This document shows positions 47,191 to 57,079 of a DNA stretch of 64,000 nucleotides, one piece after another. The notes below the pieces were generated by a model. The model was not told the DNA's origin and ran no database searches. It saw only the letters and a list, made by a program, of their open reading frames with translations. The stretch is taken from NCBI GenBank assembly GCA_911728455.2, contig OU452240.1, positions 7,101,352 to 7,165,351 on the forward strand, in the 5' to 3' direction. This stretch comes from Marthasterias glacialis (taxonomy: Eukaryota > Echinodermata > Asteroidea > Forcipulatida > Asteriidae). The position numbers and the translations under genes were made by a program. The first letter of the stretch is position 1. The number at the start of each line of letters is the position of its first letter.

Positions 47191-48249
47191 GAGTCGAAGC
47201 TTCGGACAGTATAATTATGTGTTTGGGAGTAAGCTAGACAGCCATGGGTTAGAGTCACAGGTTAGGGTCACGGGTTAGGATAAAGGGCCAGGGTTAGGGT
47301 TAGAGTTTGGGGCAGTGTCTCTAGTTTGGATTTAGAGTAGAGGGGAATACTTTGATGGGATATTGTCTTGTCACACATCAGTCCAGTCGTAGCGTGCTTC
47401 TGAAACTTTTCAAAACCATAATATCTTGGAATAAATTCACACATGGAAGTCATGCACCTCTTTAAACTAGTCTCATTGTGTCTCTCAAGTGTTTTTAACG
47501 TAATTGGACACGATGCATTCTGACTTTTTGATTTCATGAAATATATATAAGTTTATTTTACTACCGTTCAACTTCTTCATGTAATGTTTGGGTCAGTTTT
47601 GCAGACCACATTACGGACCTTGTAGACACTAGTATTTTTATCAAAACATGTCATTATGTAACATAAATATATTTGCATGTAAGTGAATTGCAGCGCATAA
47701 AAAAATGTTTATAATATTCGTATCACTTTTACCAAGTTGTTTATGGTAATGTAAAATGTAGAAAACTTATCAGCGTGTTTGACCATCAACAACAAAGTGA
47801 CATAACAAAACAAATGAAATTGAACGCATCGGTGTTATGAAAATTGGCGTCGAGGTTTTAAATTGACAGTTATAGTTTATAAGAACGTAACGGAGGAAAG
47901 ATCCATTATAAATCAAATAAAACATTAATAACACCTGCTATAAATTATCCCACACCAAGCTGAAATAAATAAAAATACCAACATTCATTAAAATTTATAA
48001 TAATTAGCTTCTTAATTATAACGAATTTAAATGAAAGCATACATCAAGCCTGTTTTTGCACTTAAATTACTAATATTGTGTTTTTCATGTAATGCCCATT
48101 TTTATTCCATTTAATGTTAAATGAACACCTTTTCAATGTGGCGTGAATATTTTTTCGTAAAGGCGATACCATTATGTTTTAAAGCCCCATTTTCACAAAG
48201 TTCCATGTTTCATTTGTCTTTAGCCACACGAGTTATCTATTAGGATAAA
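47191..48249. other. Intergenic; no gene recognised
   Basis: Contains a short GGTTAGGGT-like stretch at 47248-47305 (TTAGGGTCACGGGTTAGG), telomere-like in composition but too short and irregular to be an array. Otherwise AT-rich. Confidence 0.5.
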
Positions 48250-48467
48250 TGTTATATTTTTGCATGGGGATAAAACATATTATTTGCGTTTTGTACGCAT
48301 ACATCGGCACTGTATATTCAGTACTTTCCCGAGTCCTGTGATAAAAAAAATCAACAGGCATATTCCTCGGGTGGGATTCGAAACCACGACCCACGCCATT
48401 CTGGAGCAGATGTCTTACCAACTAGACTACCGAGATTGCCCAGCCGCTAGAGGCAGTTTGAATCCCA
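48250..48467 (-). mobile_element. tRNA-derived SINE family 2 variant (copy c)
   Basis: The minus strand has AGTTGGTAAGACATCTGCTC and a B-box-like GTGGTTTCGAATCCCACCC, followed by GAGGAATATGCCTGTTGA, a body variant differing from copies a/b. Forms an inverted pair with copy d. Confidence 0.75.
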
Positions 48468-48610
48468 TGCTCTAGAATGGCAGGGTCTTGGGTTCGAATC
48501 CCACCCGAGGAATATGCCTGTGGGTTTTTCTTTTATTTTACAAGACTCGGGAAAGTACCGAGTACAGTGATTAACACACATTGGTGTATGTGCAAAACAC
48601 ACAAATAATA
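48468..48610 (+). mobile_element. tRNA-derived SINE family 2 variant (copy d, 5'-truncated)
   Basis: GGGTTCGAATCCCACCCGAG (B-box), then GAATATGCCTGTGGG and ACTCGGGAAAGTACCGAGTA. Oriented opposite to copy c immediately to its left, so the pair can fold back. Confidence 0.75.
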
Positions 48611-49297
48611 TATGCTAGTAGTTTATAGGGCTGTTCCGATAAAGGGACCAAGGTTCAATGTAGTAAAATATAGAATACACCTATTTAGTAAAAGATCTCA
48701 AACACCCTTAAAATTCCCCTTTTAAAATCTTAATTGAAAATCGAAACTTAAAATTCTTTCTCAAATAGAAAATATTCCTACAATTCCTAAAATTATAATG
48801 AAAAAGTGTTAAAACGAAGAGAACATTGCTAGTGCTCGTATGTATTACATACGTGGAATAACAGGCGTTTTAAGCTTTAAATTAGAACTTTTTAAAAGAA
48901 ATTGCGAATAAAATTTGTAGAAACAATGACTGCAGTCAAGGCGGTTACATGTTCAAAGCTGACTCACCAAACTTTATCTTTGTAGTAATTCGAAATTTCA
49001 CAAATGTTATTCTAAGGTATCGTTGTGTGTTGCAACCAATACCCAGATCTGTGTAGTTAGAGAGTTACGACATCAACATGGAGGGAAAGGTTTTCTTTGG
49101 TCACGTGGTTGCTGGACGTAATTATCTGTCCAAATGTAGCAGAACCCAAAGTGCAGTCTAGTCTGGCACCTTGTGTGCCCACATGCGTTTTATCGGACCG
49201 AAAAAATGGCTTCTAATGGGAGACTTTTGAGACGATAGCGGGCGTCCCACAGACCGGTCCTTTTCCATTGTTTTCATCACTGCAAATACCAATGCAA
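48611..49297. other. Intergenic; no gene recognised
   Basis: AT-rich; nothing supported. Confidence 0.45.
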
Positions 49298-49611
49298 TAT
49301 AGACCTTTCTATTGTTGATAAACAAACCGCGCTGGCTGGCATGTAGGGCCTACGGCCAAAATGTAGCAAAACATTCAAGTCTTGTTGACAGACGTTGTGA
49401 CCAAATTCAACATTTTTTTTTCTATTTAAAGAAAATACATCCCATTATTGGTTGGCTTGCTTCCAACAAATTCTAATCAATTTTTGAATATTTGTGTAAA
49501 GTTTTGCAAACTGTGATTATCTGTTTTTGCTTTGCATTGATGGCTCCCCGTAGTTTTGTCATCTTGGTTGGCAACAACACGGGCGGTAGCGTTGCAAAAG
49601 AAAGGTCTATA
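49298..49611. mobile_element. ~314-bp TIR element (TATAGACCTTTCT)
   Basis: Left end TATAGACCTTTCTATTG, right end CAAAAGAAAGGTCTATA. Inward pairing is short and imperfect. Non-coding. Confidence 0.6.
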
Positions 49612-51026
49612 AATAGGTACGATTGAATCCGTCCGAAACACTGATCATAGGGTGAAATAGGATTGGAAACTTTACACGGTGGGAAAATGGTTTCTGTAAC
49701 ACCATGTAACTAATAATCTCTCCAGTGAGTGATGGTCCTCTTGTGTTAGTACCCTAAGGTTTCTTTAACAGATGAAGTATTTATCTCATCCCAAAACCAT
49801 TATTTGTACCACTCTTTTAAAAATGGATTAGAATCTTTCTGTATTTTAAATATGTTATCAAATGTATTATACGGTGCCTGCCATAGAACACAGTAGAAAT
49901 ACTACCAGCCAACATTCGATAGAGGGCGGTGTTTTGTAAACTTATGAAATAATAATGAGTGTGTTGTACCTAAACAATGAGCCTATTATAAACATGTGCC
50001 TTGACGTATTTGGTGTATAGTATGAATATACTCACATCACGGCGCACCTATGTTGTTGTCGACCCATTAAATACTATCTAACCGAATTTGGAAGGAAATA
50101 GTCTGGTCCTTTTGTGTGAAACGAGAATCAGTAATCGTTAACGTTATTGCTTATAGGGAACATGACAAGATAGGAGCACCATGGTGCTGGTCTATTGCTA
50201 TTCATCGTGTGCACTAATTAAATCCACATTCGTTGTTTGACACCAACTACAATCTCTTGACTAATGTTAAAACATATTCGTCTTTGTTAGACGTGGTGTT
50301 GAGTTATGACTGTAAATTCCATTACTAGGGCCCATGAAATGGATTTTTAATGCATTTCTTGAAAACACACCTTTGTGTCCCATTTATTTATTTTTTTAAT
50401 TTTCATTTTGCCATTTTTAAGGGTATTCTGGTACCTTTTTGTTTGTTTATGCTAATGCGAATTTCCATATTCATGAACAAAAGTGTGACGTCATATCAGG
50501 CAGAAACCTCAATGTCGCAATTACTTTATGCACGAAAAGTTGACAGAATTTAGGATATTTCGCTGTGGAAAACATTCCTATTTTAGTGATTCGTTGCTGT
50601 GTCAGTTCATGGCAGTAAACCAACGAGCAAACTTTTCTCAAAAAGACTTTTAGTAATCAAATTTTTGGGTTCACAATTTCATGAATTTCAACAGAAAACC
50701 ACTGTGTCTCCCTAAAACGACATCACGACAACAGCGCTCTCAATTGTCAGGAAAAGCACGGAAAACTAATTTCAAATGTTTAATTCACTTCTGGGCCCTT
50801 TAAATTGATTAATGACTGTGCTGAAAGAAAACTTTTTAGGCCATTTAAAGAAAATTGTAGCAAGTCAACTTAGTCAGAATAAACGCTCTATTCCGACATA
50901 CCGATTAGATTACGTATACAAAAGTAATACAGTGTACGTGGAGTCGTAAACCATCAACAATGAATTCCAGTGTTTTATCCCACTAGACCTTCCCAGTTCA
51001 TCATCATCAGTATTTCTCACACCACA
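49612..51026. other. Intergenic and 3' UTR of the transporter gene
   Basis: No gene seen. GGGCCC words at 50328 and 50793 face each other in weakly similar surroundings, which is not enough to call an element. Confidence 0.45.
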
Positions 51027-51145
51027 TTATGCATCTTTTTTCCACATCAGTCGTTCCACCAAGAGCGCCACCAACGGTAGGGAAGCAAAACATCCCAAAA
51101 AGACAAAAGCCAAGTCATAGCTTCCACTCTCATCGTAAATCAAAC
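51027..51145 (-). CDS. MCT-like (SLC16-type) transporter, exon 4
   Basis: Last exon of the major-facilitator transporter, residues 380-418. The acceptor TTTTACCTTAG ends at 51146 and completes G|GT. It encodes YDESGSYDLAFVFLGCF, the YD.tGSY..AF motif that opens the last two helices of monocarboxylate transporters, then a final membrane helix (LPLVALLVERL) and a short basic tail WKKDA. Stop TAA at 51027-51029. Intact. Confidence 0.75.
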
Positions 51146-51501
51146 CTAAGGTAAAAGAATCAATTATATTATCAAGACAACGTTTGTAATAGGTAAGTGT
51201 TTGGTTGACGGGGTGTAATAATGGGAGAGTTGAGGACGCTAGGTGGCAGCAGACTTACCAGGTAAATCCATTGTTCCGGAATGTGAGCTTGTTCATAGCT
51301 AGTAAGTAGTATACCTGGTAAGTATGCTGCCACCTAGTGTTGCAAAGTCTCACATTGCCAATATCTTATTGATATTATTGTGATAAGTACGGCATATTTT
51401 GACACACAAAATCCATCACACAGCACAAAGGGCCTTTTTTATGTTTTGGTAGCAGGCGTTAATTGTTTGCATTTTCTTTTTTATCGAACAAAATTTATTA
51501 C
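51146..51501 (-). other. Transporter intron 3
   Basis: Donor GTAATA from 51501, acceptor at 51147-51146. Mostly occupied by the MITE at 51238-51341. Confidence 0.8.
51238..51341. mobile_element. Hairpin MITE, CTAGGTGGCAGCAGAC family (copy 2)
   Basis: The arms CTAGGTGGCAGCAGACTTAC / ATGCTGCCACCTAG and CCAGGTAAAT/ACCTGG fold around a ~40-bp loop. Same family as 5089-5199. Confidence 0.85.
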
Positions 51502-52308
51502 CTGGAACGAACCCAACTGTGACACTAAAAATCCCTAAAACCAGCTCCATCCAACTGAACGCACACGTGAGGAATTCGGCTCCAACCAACTCCTTAGTGT
51601 AGACGTCGTTCAGTGCATTGAGTGCACCAGCAGAACCGAAGAATAATGGTCCGCTTATCATTAACAACCAGTACGAGTTCATCAACGGATCCATAGAAAG
51701 GGATAATGCAGATAATACAATTAATATCACCATACAAGTTCGCAAATTGATTAACCTTCTGTCTACAATGAGACCGAACACAATCCTCGTTACCAGACTT
51801 GTTAGTCAAGCAACTGTGGTAAACACAACGGCATCATACGGCGTGAAACCTTTGGCTTGTAGGTGATCAACGTAGTAAATCATCCAAAACGTACCCGTTG
51901 CATTGTTGCAAACGAATATGCACGCTGATATCCAAAACGAGGGTTGGAGACAAACAGCAACTCCGAAATGTTGCTTCATTGACATTAAGGCCTTTCTCAA
52001 AACATCCTCTTTTGGTTTGATGACGTCATCATCGCAAGAAGAAACTGACTGGTAGCATTCCTTTTCGGCTGTTGATGCTTGTCTTAAAAGAGCACCACAA
52101 CTGACAAGATGGACGTTAATTCCCCCAAGTAAAAGCAACGCACCTCTCCACCCGTATGTATCCAAAAACAGTTGAACTAATGGAGCTATCACCATTAGGC
52201 CAAGCGGACTCCCGGCATGGCCAATGCTAGTGGCTAATGCATAGTGTGTTGAGAAACAGCGACCCACCGCTGCTCTCGTCATTATGTTGGTGAAACTTAT
52301 ACCAGGTG
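51502..52308 (-). pseudogene. MCT-like transporter, exon 3, with in-frame TGA
   Basis: Residues 111-379, about nine membrane helices. After the acceptor (CCTTATAG) it reads PGISFTNIMTRAAVGRCF, ALATSIGHAGSPLG (the AxGSxxG helix-5 motif), LDTYGWRGALLLLGG (YGWRGa motif of MCTs), a central cytoplasmic loop (~QASTAEKECYQ...DVLRKAL), then helices 7-11 with RIVFGLIVDRRL (loop 8-9 signature) and GPLFFGSAGALNALNDV. The frame is intact except for TGA at 51806-51808 (codon 278), in helix 8 just before LTSLVTRIVFG; reading resumes in the same frame and remains conserved to the donor. A single C-to-T change in an Arg codon would explain it. Dead allele, recent pseudogene or base-call error cannot be told apart here. 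Confidence 0.75.
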
Positions 52309-53640
52309 CTATAAGGAATCGAAGAAACAAATTTATCAGGTCTGGATGACCTTCCAACTGAACGTAAAAGAAAATAAAAAACAATCAATTGTGGTTCCTG
52401 ATGTTAGCCATCTGGTTCTTCAATAGAACCGTCAAGTCTTTCATTAAGAGATTATTAAATTGTGTTCTCAAGTAAGCGAATTTCGTAATCTCTTTGGTTC
52501 TTGTTAGAGCCTATAAGGAATAGAAGAAACAAATTTATCAGGTCTGGAAGACCTTTCAACTGTAGTAAAAGAAGAACAGTCAATTGTGGTTCCTAATGTA
52601 AGTCCTCTGGTTCTTCAATAGAACCGTCTTTTATTAAGAGATTATTAAATTGTATTCACAAATAAGCTAGTTTCGTAAGTCCTCTGGTTCTTGTTAGAAC
52701 CGTCACTTCTTCCATGATGAGATTGTCTCATGGTCTTCACAAGTAAGCTAGTTTCTTAAGTCCTTTGGTTCTTCCTAAATCCGTCACTTCTTCCATGAAG
52801 AGATTACTACATGGTCTTCACAAGTAAGCTAGTTTCGTCAGTCTTTTCGTTCTTCTTAGAACCGTCTCTTTATTACTTTTATTATTATATATTTCTGGTG
52901 ATGAAACCAAGGATTCCTCAAAAGCGCATACTGCACTGTAGCTCGCAAGCCTGAAGAAACCTGTTGGGTTGAAGATGATGAAGAAATATTCAGATGTGGG
53001 AGGAAAACCCCAGAGAAATACTCCGGGGGAAAACCCACGCGATCAGGTAGGGACTGAAAACCCAGTCCACATAGTGACTGGCGGGATTCGAACAGGGTAC
53101 ACCAGAGGTGAAAGGCGAGGAAAGTACCGCTACGCCAACCTGACCACCCACCATGAAGAGATTATTACATGGTCTTCATCACAAGTAACCTAGTTTCCTA
53201 AGTCCTTTGGTTCTTCTTAGAACCGTCTCTTCTTCCATGAAGAGATTATTACATAGTCTTCCCAAGTAAGCTAGTTTCTTAAGTCTTTTCGTTCTTCTTA
53301 GAATCGTTTCTTCTTCTATGAGAATATTATTAATGGTCTTCACAAGTAACATAGTTTCCTAAGTCTTTTGGTTCTTCTTAGAAGCGTTTCTTCTTCAGAA
53401 GAGATTATTACATGGTCTTCATCACAAGTAAGCTTGTTTCCTAAGTCCTTTGGTTCTTCTTAGAACCAATACTTCTTCCATTATACTAAAAAGAAATTAT
53501 TAAATGGTCTTCCCAAGTAAGCTAGTTTCCTAAGTCCTCTGGTTTTCTTAGAACCAATACTTCTTCCATGATACTAAAAAGAAATTATTACATGGTCTTC
53601 ACAAGTAAGCTAGTTTCCTTTTGCCTTCAAAAACGTTCTA
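52309..53640. repeat. Tandem array inside transporter intron 2
   Basis: 52309-52510 is partly repeated at 52511-52620 (shared AGAAACAAATTTATCAGGTC). Then ~10 units of about 80 bp follow with the core CATGAAGAGATTATTACATG, GTCTTCACAAGTAAGCTAG, TTTCCTAAGTCCTTTGGTTC and TTCTTAGAACCG, with some divergence. The first unit starts exactly at the exon 3 acceptor, so the copy at 52511-52512 is a decoy acceptor. A SINE interrupts the array. Confidence 0.9.
52868..53149 (-). mobile_element. tRNA-derived SINE family 3, nested in the tandem array
   Basis: The minus strand begins TGGTCAGGTTGGCGTAGCGG (A-box) and TGTTCGAATCCCGCCAG (B-box), followed by CACTATGTGGACTGGG and a body with GGGTTTTCCCCCGGAG. The array units on either side resume after it, so it inserted after array expansion. 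Confidence 0.8.
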
Positions 53641-53935
53641 TGCTTCAAATCTTGCAAAAAAAATAAAATAAAATAAACATTCTGTTAAAAAAATTATGGT
53701 TCATGTCGAAGAAACACTAAATCCATGTGAGCTTTTCTTATTCACTTATAATAATTTTGTAAAGGTCAATTTTGTTAATAAAGGAATTTTGATAACTATG
53801 TTTTGTTTTTGTTAGCCGGTATGTTTCATAATTAATGAAATAAATGAATAAATTATGTTTCATATTTAATTCCTTTTTACATTTAGTGTCAAACAAGATT
53901 CAAGAAAAGGAAGTTTTTGTATAAATTCTCCTGTA

Positions 53936-54407
53936 AAGACCGATCCATTAAGCCCCACCCACTAACGTATTGACCAATAACAGCCTTGACACTGCCACTG
54001 AAAGTCCGACAAAAGTCCGACACGTTAAAAATCCCATCAGAAAAGTAAACAAACCGCCGCCATTGTTTTGACACACAACAGCACAAACAACTGTACTAAC
54101 TTTTGTTTTGTTTTAGTTTGTTCGTATTTATTCTTGTGCAAATCCAACAGCCGTGGTCCCTGTACAGTCATGTAAAAGTGGTTCAACAGTGTTCCTGTCT
54201 GTATTGTTCGTTGGACTCAAGGCACTTGAGTGCTCAAAAGGCAACGAAGCTAAATCCATACCGTTCACGAAAACCATGTATGTGTGTGTTTTCGATACGT
54301 GTGTGTGGCTGCAACCAAACCACCACTGCGATCGTGGCAAGAAAAATTCCACCATGTGCTGTTGCTAGGCAGTTGCTAAGGTAGGCGGGGCTTAATGGAT
54401 CGGTCTA
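53936..54407. mobile_element. TIR element, AGACCGATCCATTAAGCCCC family (copy 2)
   Basis: Left AAGACCGATCCATTAAGCCC, right GGGGCTTAATGGATCGGTCT. Shares CCGACAAAAGTCCGACACG with 5335-5604, but has a longer interior (~470 bp). Small open frames inside have no motifs. Confidence 0.85.
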
Positions 54408-54427
54408 ATGCAAAGTCTTTACTTTAC

Positions 54428-54571
54428 CTAAGCCTATCGTTAAAATAAGCGTAGGTAGAGCAACACTGTTGGTAATAGACGCAAGGATTAGAGAGAGTCC
54501 AACTACCAGACCGCTGGCCATGACGACAGGACGCACACCAAACACAGACTCCAATGGGGTTGCCAAAGGAC
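54428..54571 (-). CDS. MCT-like transporter, exon 2
   Basis: 144 bases, phase 1 at both ends; an exon of this size and phase is, to my knowledge, usual at this place in SLC16 genes. Residues 63-111 cover helices 2-3: GPLATPLESVFGVRPVVMAS (the GP...L...FG.R loop 2-3 pattern), then GLVVGLSLILASITNSVALP and LILTIGL. Acceptor GTCGTTACAG, donor GTAAAG. Intact. Confidence 0.8.
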
Positions 54572-55694
54572 CTGTAACGACCAATAACTAAACATTCTTT
54601 TGGAAGTGGGAACTTCTGGTTAGATCACGCATTTAATTATTATTATTTAGTTTTACTCCATATCTCGCCTACTAATTAGTTGTCCAAAAATAACAAGAGC
54701 TTTATATTTTTGTTAAATCATCAGGAGATAAAAGATTCAGTTTCTCACCAAGGCATTTTGCAGACATTAAAGTTTGCGGTCATTTAGTTTCAAAACTTTA
54801 GTTGTGATTTGTAAACCTTGTGTAAAGTTTTGACTTATTGAACTAAACAATGTCTTTGTCTAATGGTTTTACAAAAAGAAATCGCTAACTTTTATCTTCT
54901 GTAAATAATGTAGCTGTAACTCTGCCGCTGGCGACAACAACAGGTTTTTTTAATTGTTTTTTTATTTATTTATTTTTTTATATAAATCATTTGTAGTTAA
55001 TAATAATATTAATTAAACGTTTTTTAAGGATTATTAAAATGGAAATAAAATCAAATTTAAATGTTCATAACATCTTGGAATAGTAACACACTGTTATTGA
55101 CCCACAATTCACCTGACGTCATCATCACAAAACCCTTGCTTGCGCCATTTTGGGAGTCAACGTCCCCGTGTGTTATATAGACCAATCAGCAAGACTGGTT
55201 TTGTAAGACATGGAAAACAGTCGTCTGTTTTATTTGTTATGTGAATTAAGTGTCTTCTCGACGATTTACACAGTTTCCCATATTTCTTTATGTGAATTAG
55301 GTGTCCTGCTTAATTATTTACAGGGAAATTGTGTAAATAATTGAGAAAGACACATAATTCACATAAAAGAGTTTACAAACTCCCCCACCCCGACCCCCGG
55401 TTTTCTCATGCATTTTTGTATAAACATTGCGCTGGCAGCGTCCAAGCAACGGCAGCGCTGCACGCAGCACTTGCGCTCAGCTACGGACTAAAACATATTG
55501 ATCTACAGTGTAGTGTGTTTGACAACACGGCGTTGAAAGTTCACTCCCCAATGGTGGGCGTGACACATTAGCCATGTGTTACTTTGGTGTAAGGGGTCAG
55601 TCCAAATAAAAGTTGCCTCGTTTGACCATAAAGGAATGCCCCCATCTATGGTGACTACCCGTATTTACTGAAAACTAATGTAATAATACCAATG

Positions 55695-55865
55695 AATTAG
55701 ATAGATGTTAATATTTGCATGGGGGGAATCAATTTGCCTTACACCGATGTGTGATAAGCACTGTATACTCAGTGATTTCGAGTCCTGTGGAAAAAAATCC
55801 ACAGGCAACTCGGGTGGGATTCGATCCCACGACTCCCGCATGACTAGAGCAGATGTCTTAACCAC
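55695..55865 (-). mobile_element. tRNA-derived SINE family 2 (copy e)
   Basis: B-box GTGGGATCGAATCCCACCC, body CTGTGGATTTTTTTCCACAG, tail CATCTATCTAATTC. Close to copies a and b. Confidence 0.85.
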
Positions 55866-56010
55866 TTAGCGGCAGGTACCGCAAACAATTAGATAGATGT
55901 TAATATTTGCATCGGGGGAATGAATAAAAATTTCAATTTGCCTTGCACCGATAAGCACTGTACTCGGTGCTTTTGAGTCCTGTGGGAAAAAATCCACAGG
56001 CAACTAATAA
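55866..56010 (-). mobile_element. tRNA-derived SINE family 2 (copy f, lacks tRNA head)
   Basis: Body and tail only (GTTGCCTGTGGATTTTTTCC to CATCTATCTAATTG). Tandem with copy e, the same arrangement as the a/b pair at 11093-11508. Confidence 0.75.
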
Positions 56011-56035
56011 TACTGGATTTGAACTGGCCCCTCGT

Positions 56036-56195
56036 CACCGGGCGTGCTCGGTGGTCTAGTGGTTAAGACATCTGCTCTAGTCATGCGGGAGTCGTGGAAT
56101 CGAATCTCACCCGAGTTGCCTGTGGATTTTTTCCAGCAGGACTCGAAAGCACTGAGTATACATTGCTTATCACACATCGGTGAAAGACAAATTGT
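56036..56195 (+). mobile_element. tRNA-derived SINE family 2 (copy g)
   Basis: Opposite orientation to e and f: GCTCGGTGGTCTAGTGGTTA (A-box), then GGAGTCGTGGAATCGAATCTC (B-box, in part) and ACTCGAAAGCACTGAG. Ends 14 bp from the transporter exon 1 donor. Confidence 0.85.
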
Positions 56196-56208
56196 AAACT
56201 TATAATAC

Positions 56209-56395
56209 CAACGAAGTTGCCAACACCCGCGACGATAGCCATCATCCATCCAATAAGCCAAGTCTGCGCAGTAAACTGCTCCATAAGAGTCGGTAGCATC
56301 ACTCCAAGACCTTTATTGGTACCCGTCCAAAGGAACCAAGTAACATGTAGACTTATCACAGCGAACCATCCACTATACTTCCCTGATGTAGCCAT
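56209..56395 (-). CDS. MCT-like transporter, exon 1
   Basis: Starts at the ATG at 56393-56395 (MATSGKYSGWFAVISLHV). Residues 1-62 cover membrane helix 1 (SGWFAVISLHVTWFLWTGT), then NKGLGVMLPTLMEQF and the start of helix 2 (WLIGWMMAIVAGVGNFV). Family members usually have an acidic-G-G-W motif before helix 1; here it is reduced to SGW. Ends phase 1 at GTATTA. The transporter is predicted to act at the plasma membrane; substrate unknown. Confidence 0.8.
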
Positions 56396-57079
56396 TATTG
56401 GTCAACTGTTATCATAAAGTTGTGTTAAGAGATCTTACCACTGATGTGTTGTTGGCACTTTTGCCTTATGCGGGCTCTGTCACCAATTCTCAAAACACCC
56501 AACAGTTGAAACTCTGAGTCCGTCAATGACACAGCCTCTTTACATCCGACCTTCAGAAGAAAAATTAACAAAAAGCATGAATATTGGTATTACAATGTGA
56601 AGAAAAGACCTACAATTCAATGTTTATTTGATAGACCAACAAAATTGTTACTGCATATCAATCATCAAAATTTTAATAAAGTAAAGTGCTTACCGGACAT
56701 ATTATAGAGTTTATCCAGTTTGACAGAAAGGCAATTTTCACATTCAAAGTCACTTGGTTTTGTGTGACAAAAGACTAGGGAATTAATCGACTTCACACCA
56801 AGAAAGTACATGTACGTTTCATTAATGCCTTGTTTTAGCACACAGTCATGCAGTGACCAGCAGTAGTGTATGCTGTACTACTACAGTACGTAATAGTGGA
56901 ATGAACTGAGCCACTTTTAAACTTAACTCTACTAGAAAAAAAAGTGAATAAATGGACAAAAATCGATACTTAGTTTAGGAGAATTGATACTAACTACTAC
57001 TAGCGTTACAAAAAAAGTAGCTTACCTTATTCGACAGGAAAGTATCACAAAGGTGTTGCAGGTCAAGAGACTCTAAAAT
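56396..57079. other. 5' flank of the transporter gene
   Basis: Non-coding, AT-rich. May hold the promoter or a 5' UTR exon; no specific element recognised. Confidence 0.4.

Larger units (their letters stand above)
52309..54427 (-). other. Transporter intron 2
   Basis: Donor GTAAAG from 54427, acceptor AG at 52310-52309. Contains an ~80-bp tandem array (52309-53640), a SINE nested in it (52868-53149) and a TIR element (53936-54407) whose right edge is only 21 bp from exon 2. 53641-53935 is AT-rich without features. Confidence 0.85.
54572..56208 (-). other. Transporter intron 1
   Basis: Donor GTATTA from 56208, acceptor ending 54572. Three SINE family 2 copies occupy 55695-56195. The remainder, 54600-55690, shows AT-rich DNA and a local inverted pair near 55240-55370 (ATGTGAATTA...TAATTCACAT). 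Confidence 0.75.

Noticed and set aside
47248-47305. Telomere-like GGTTAGGGT stretch
   Set aside because: Only a few irregular units; not an array.
50323-50803. Possible TIR element bounded by GGGCCC words
   Set aside because: Similarity between the ends is short and interrupted, with no target duplication and no second copy in the window.
52309-53640. CRISPR-like regular repeats
   Set aside because: Adjacent ~80-bp units without unique spacers, in a eukaryotic intron; an ordinary tandem repeat.
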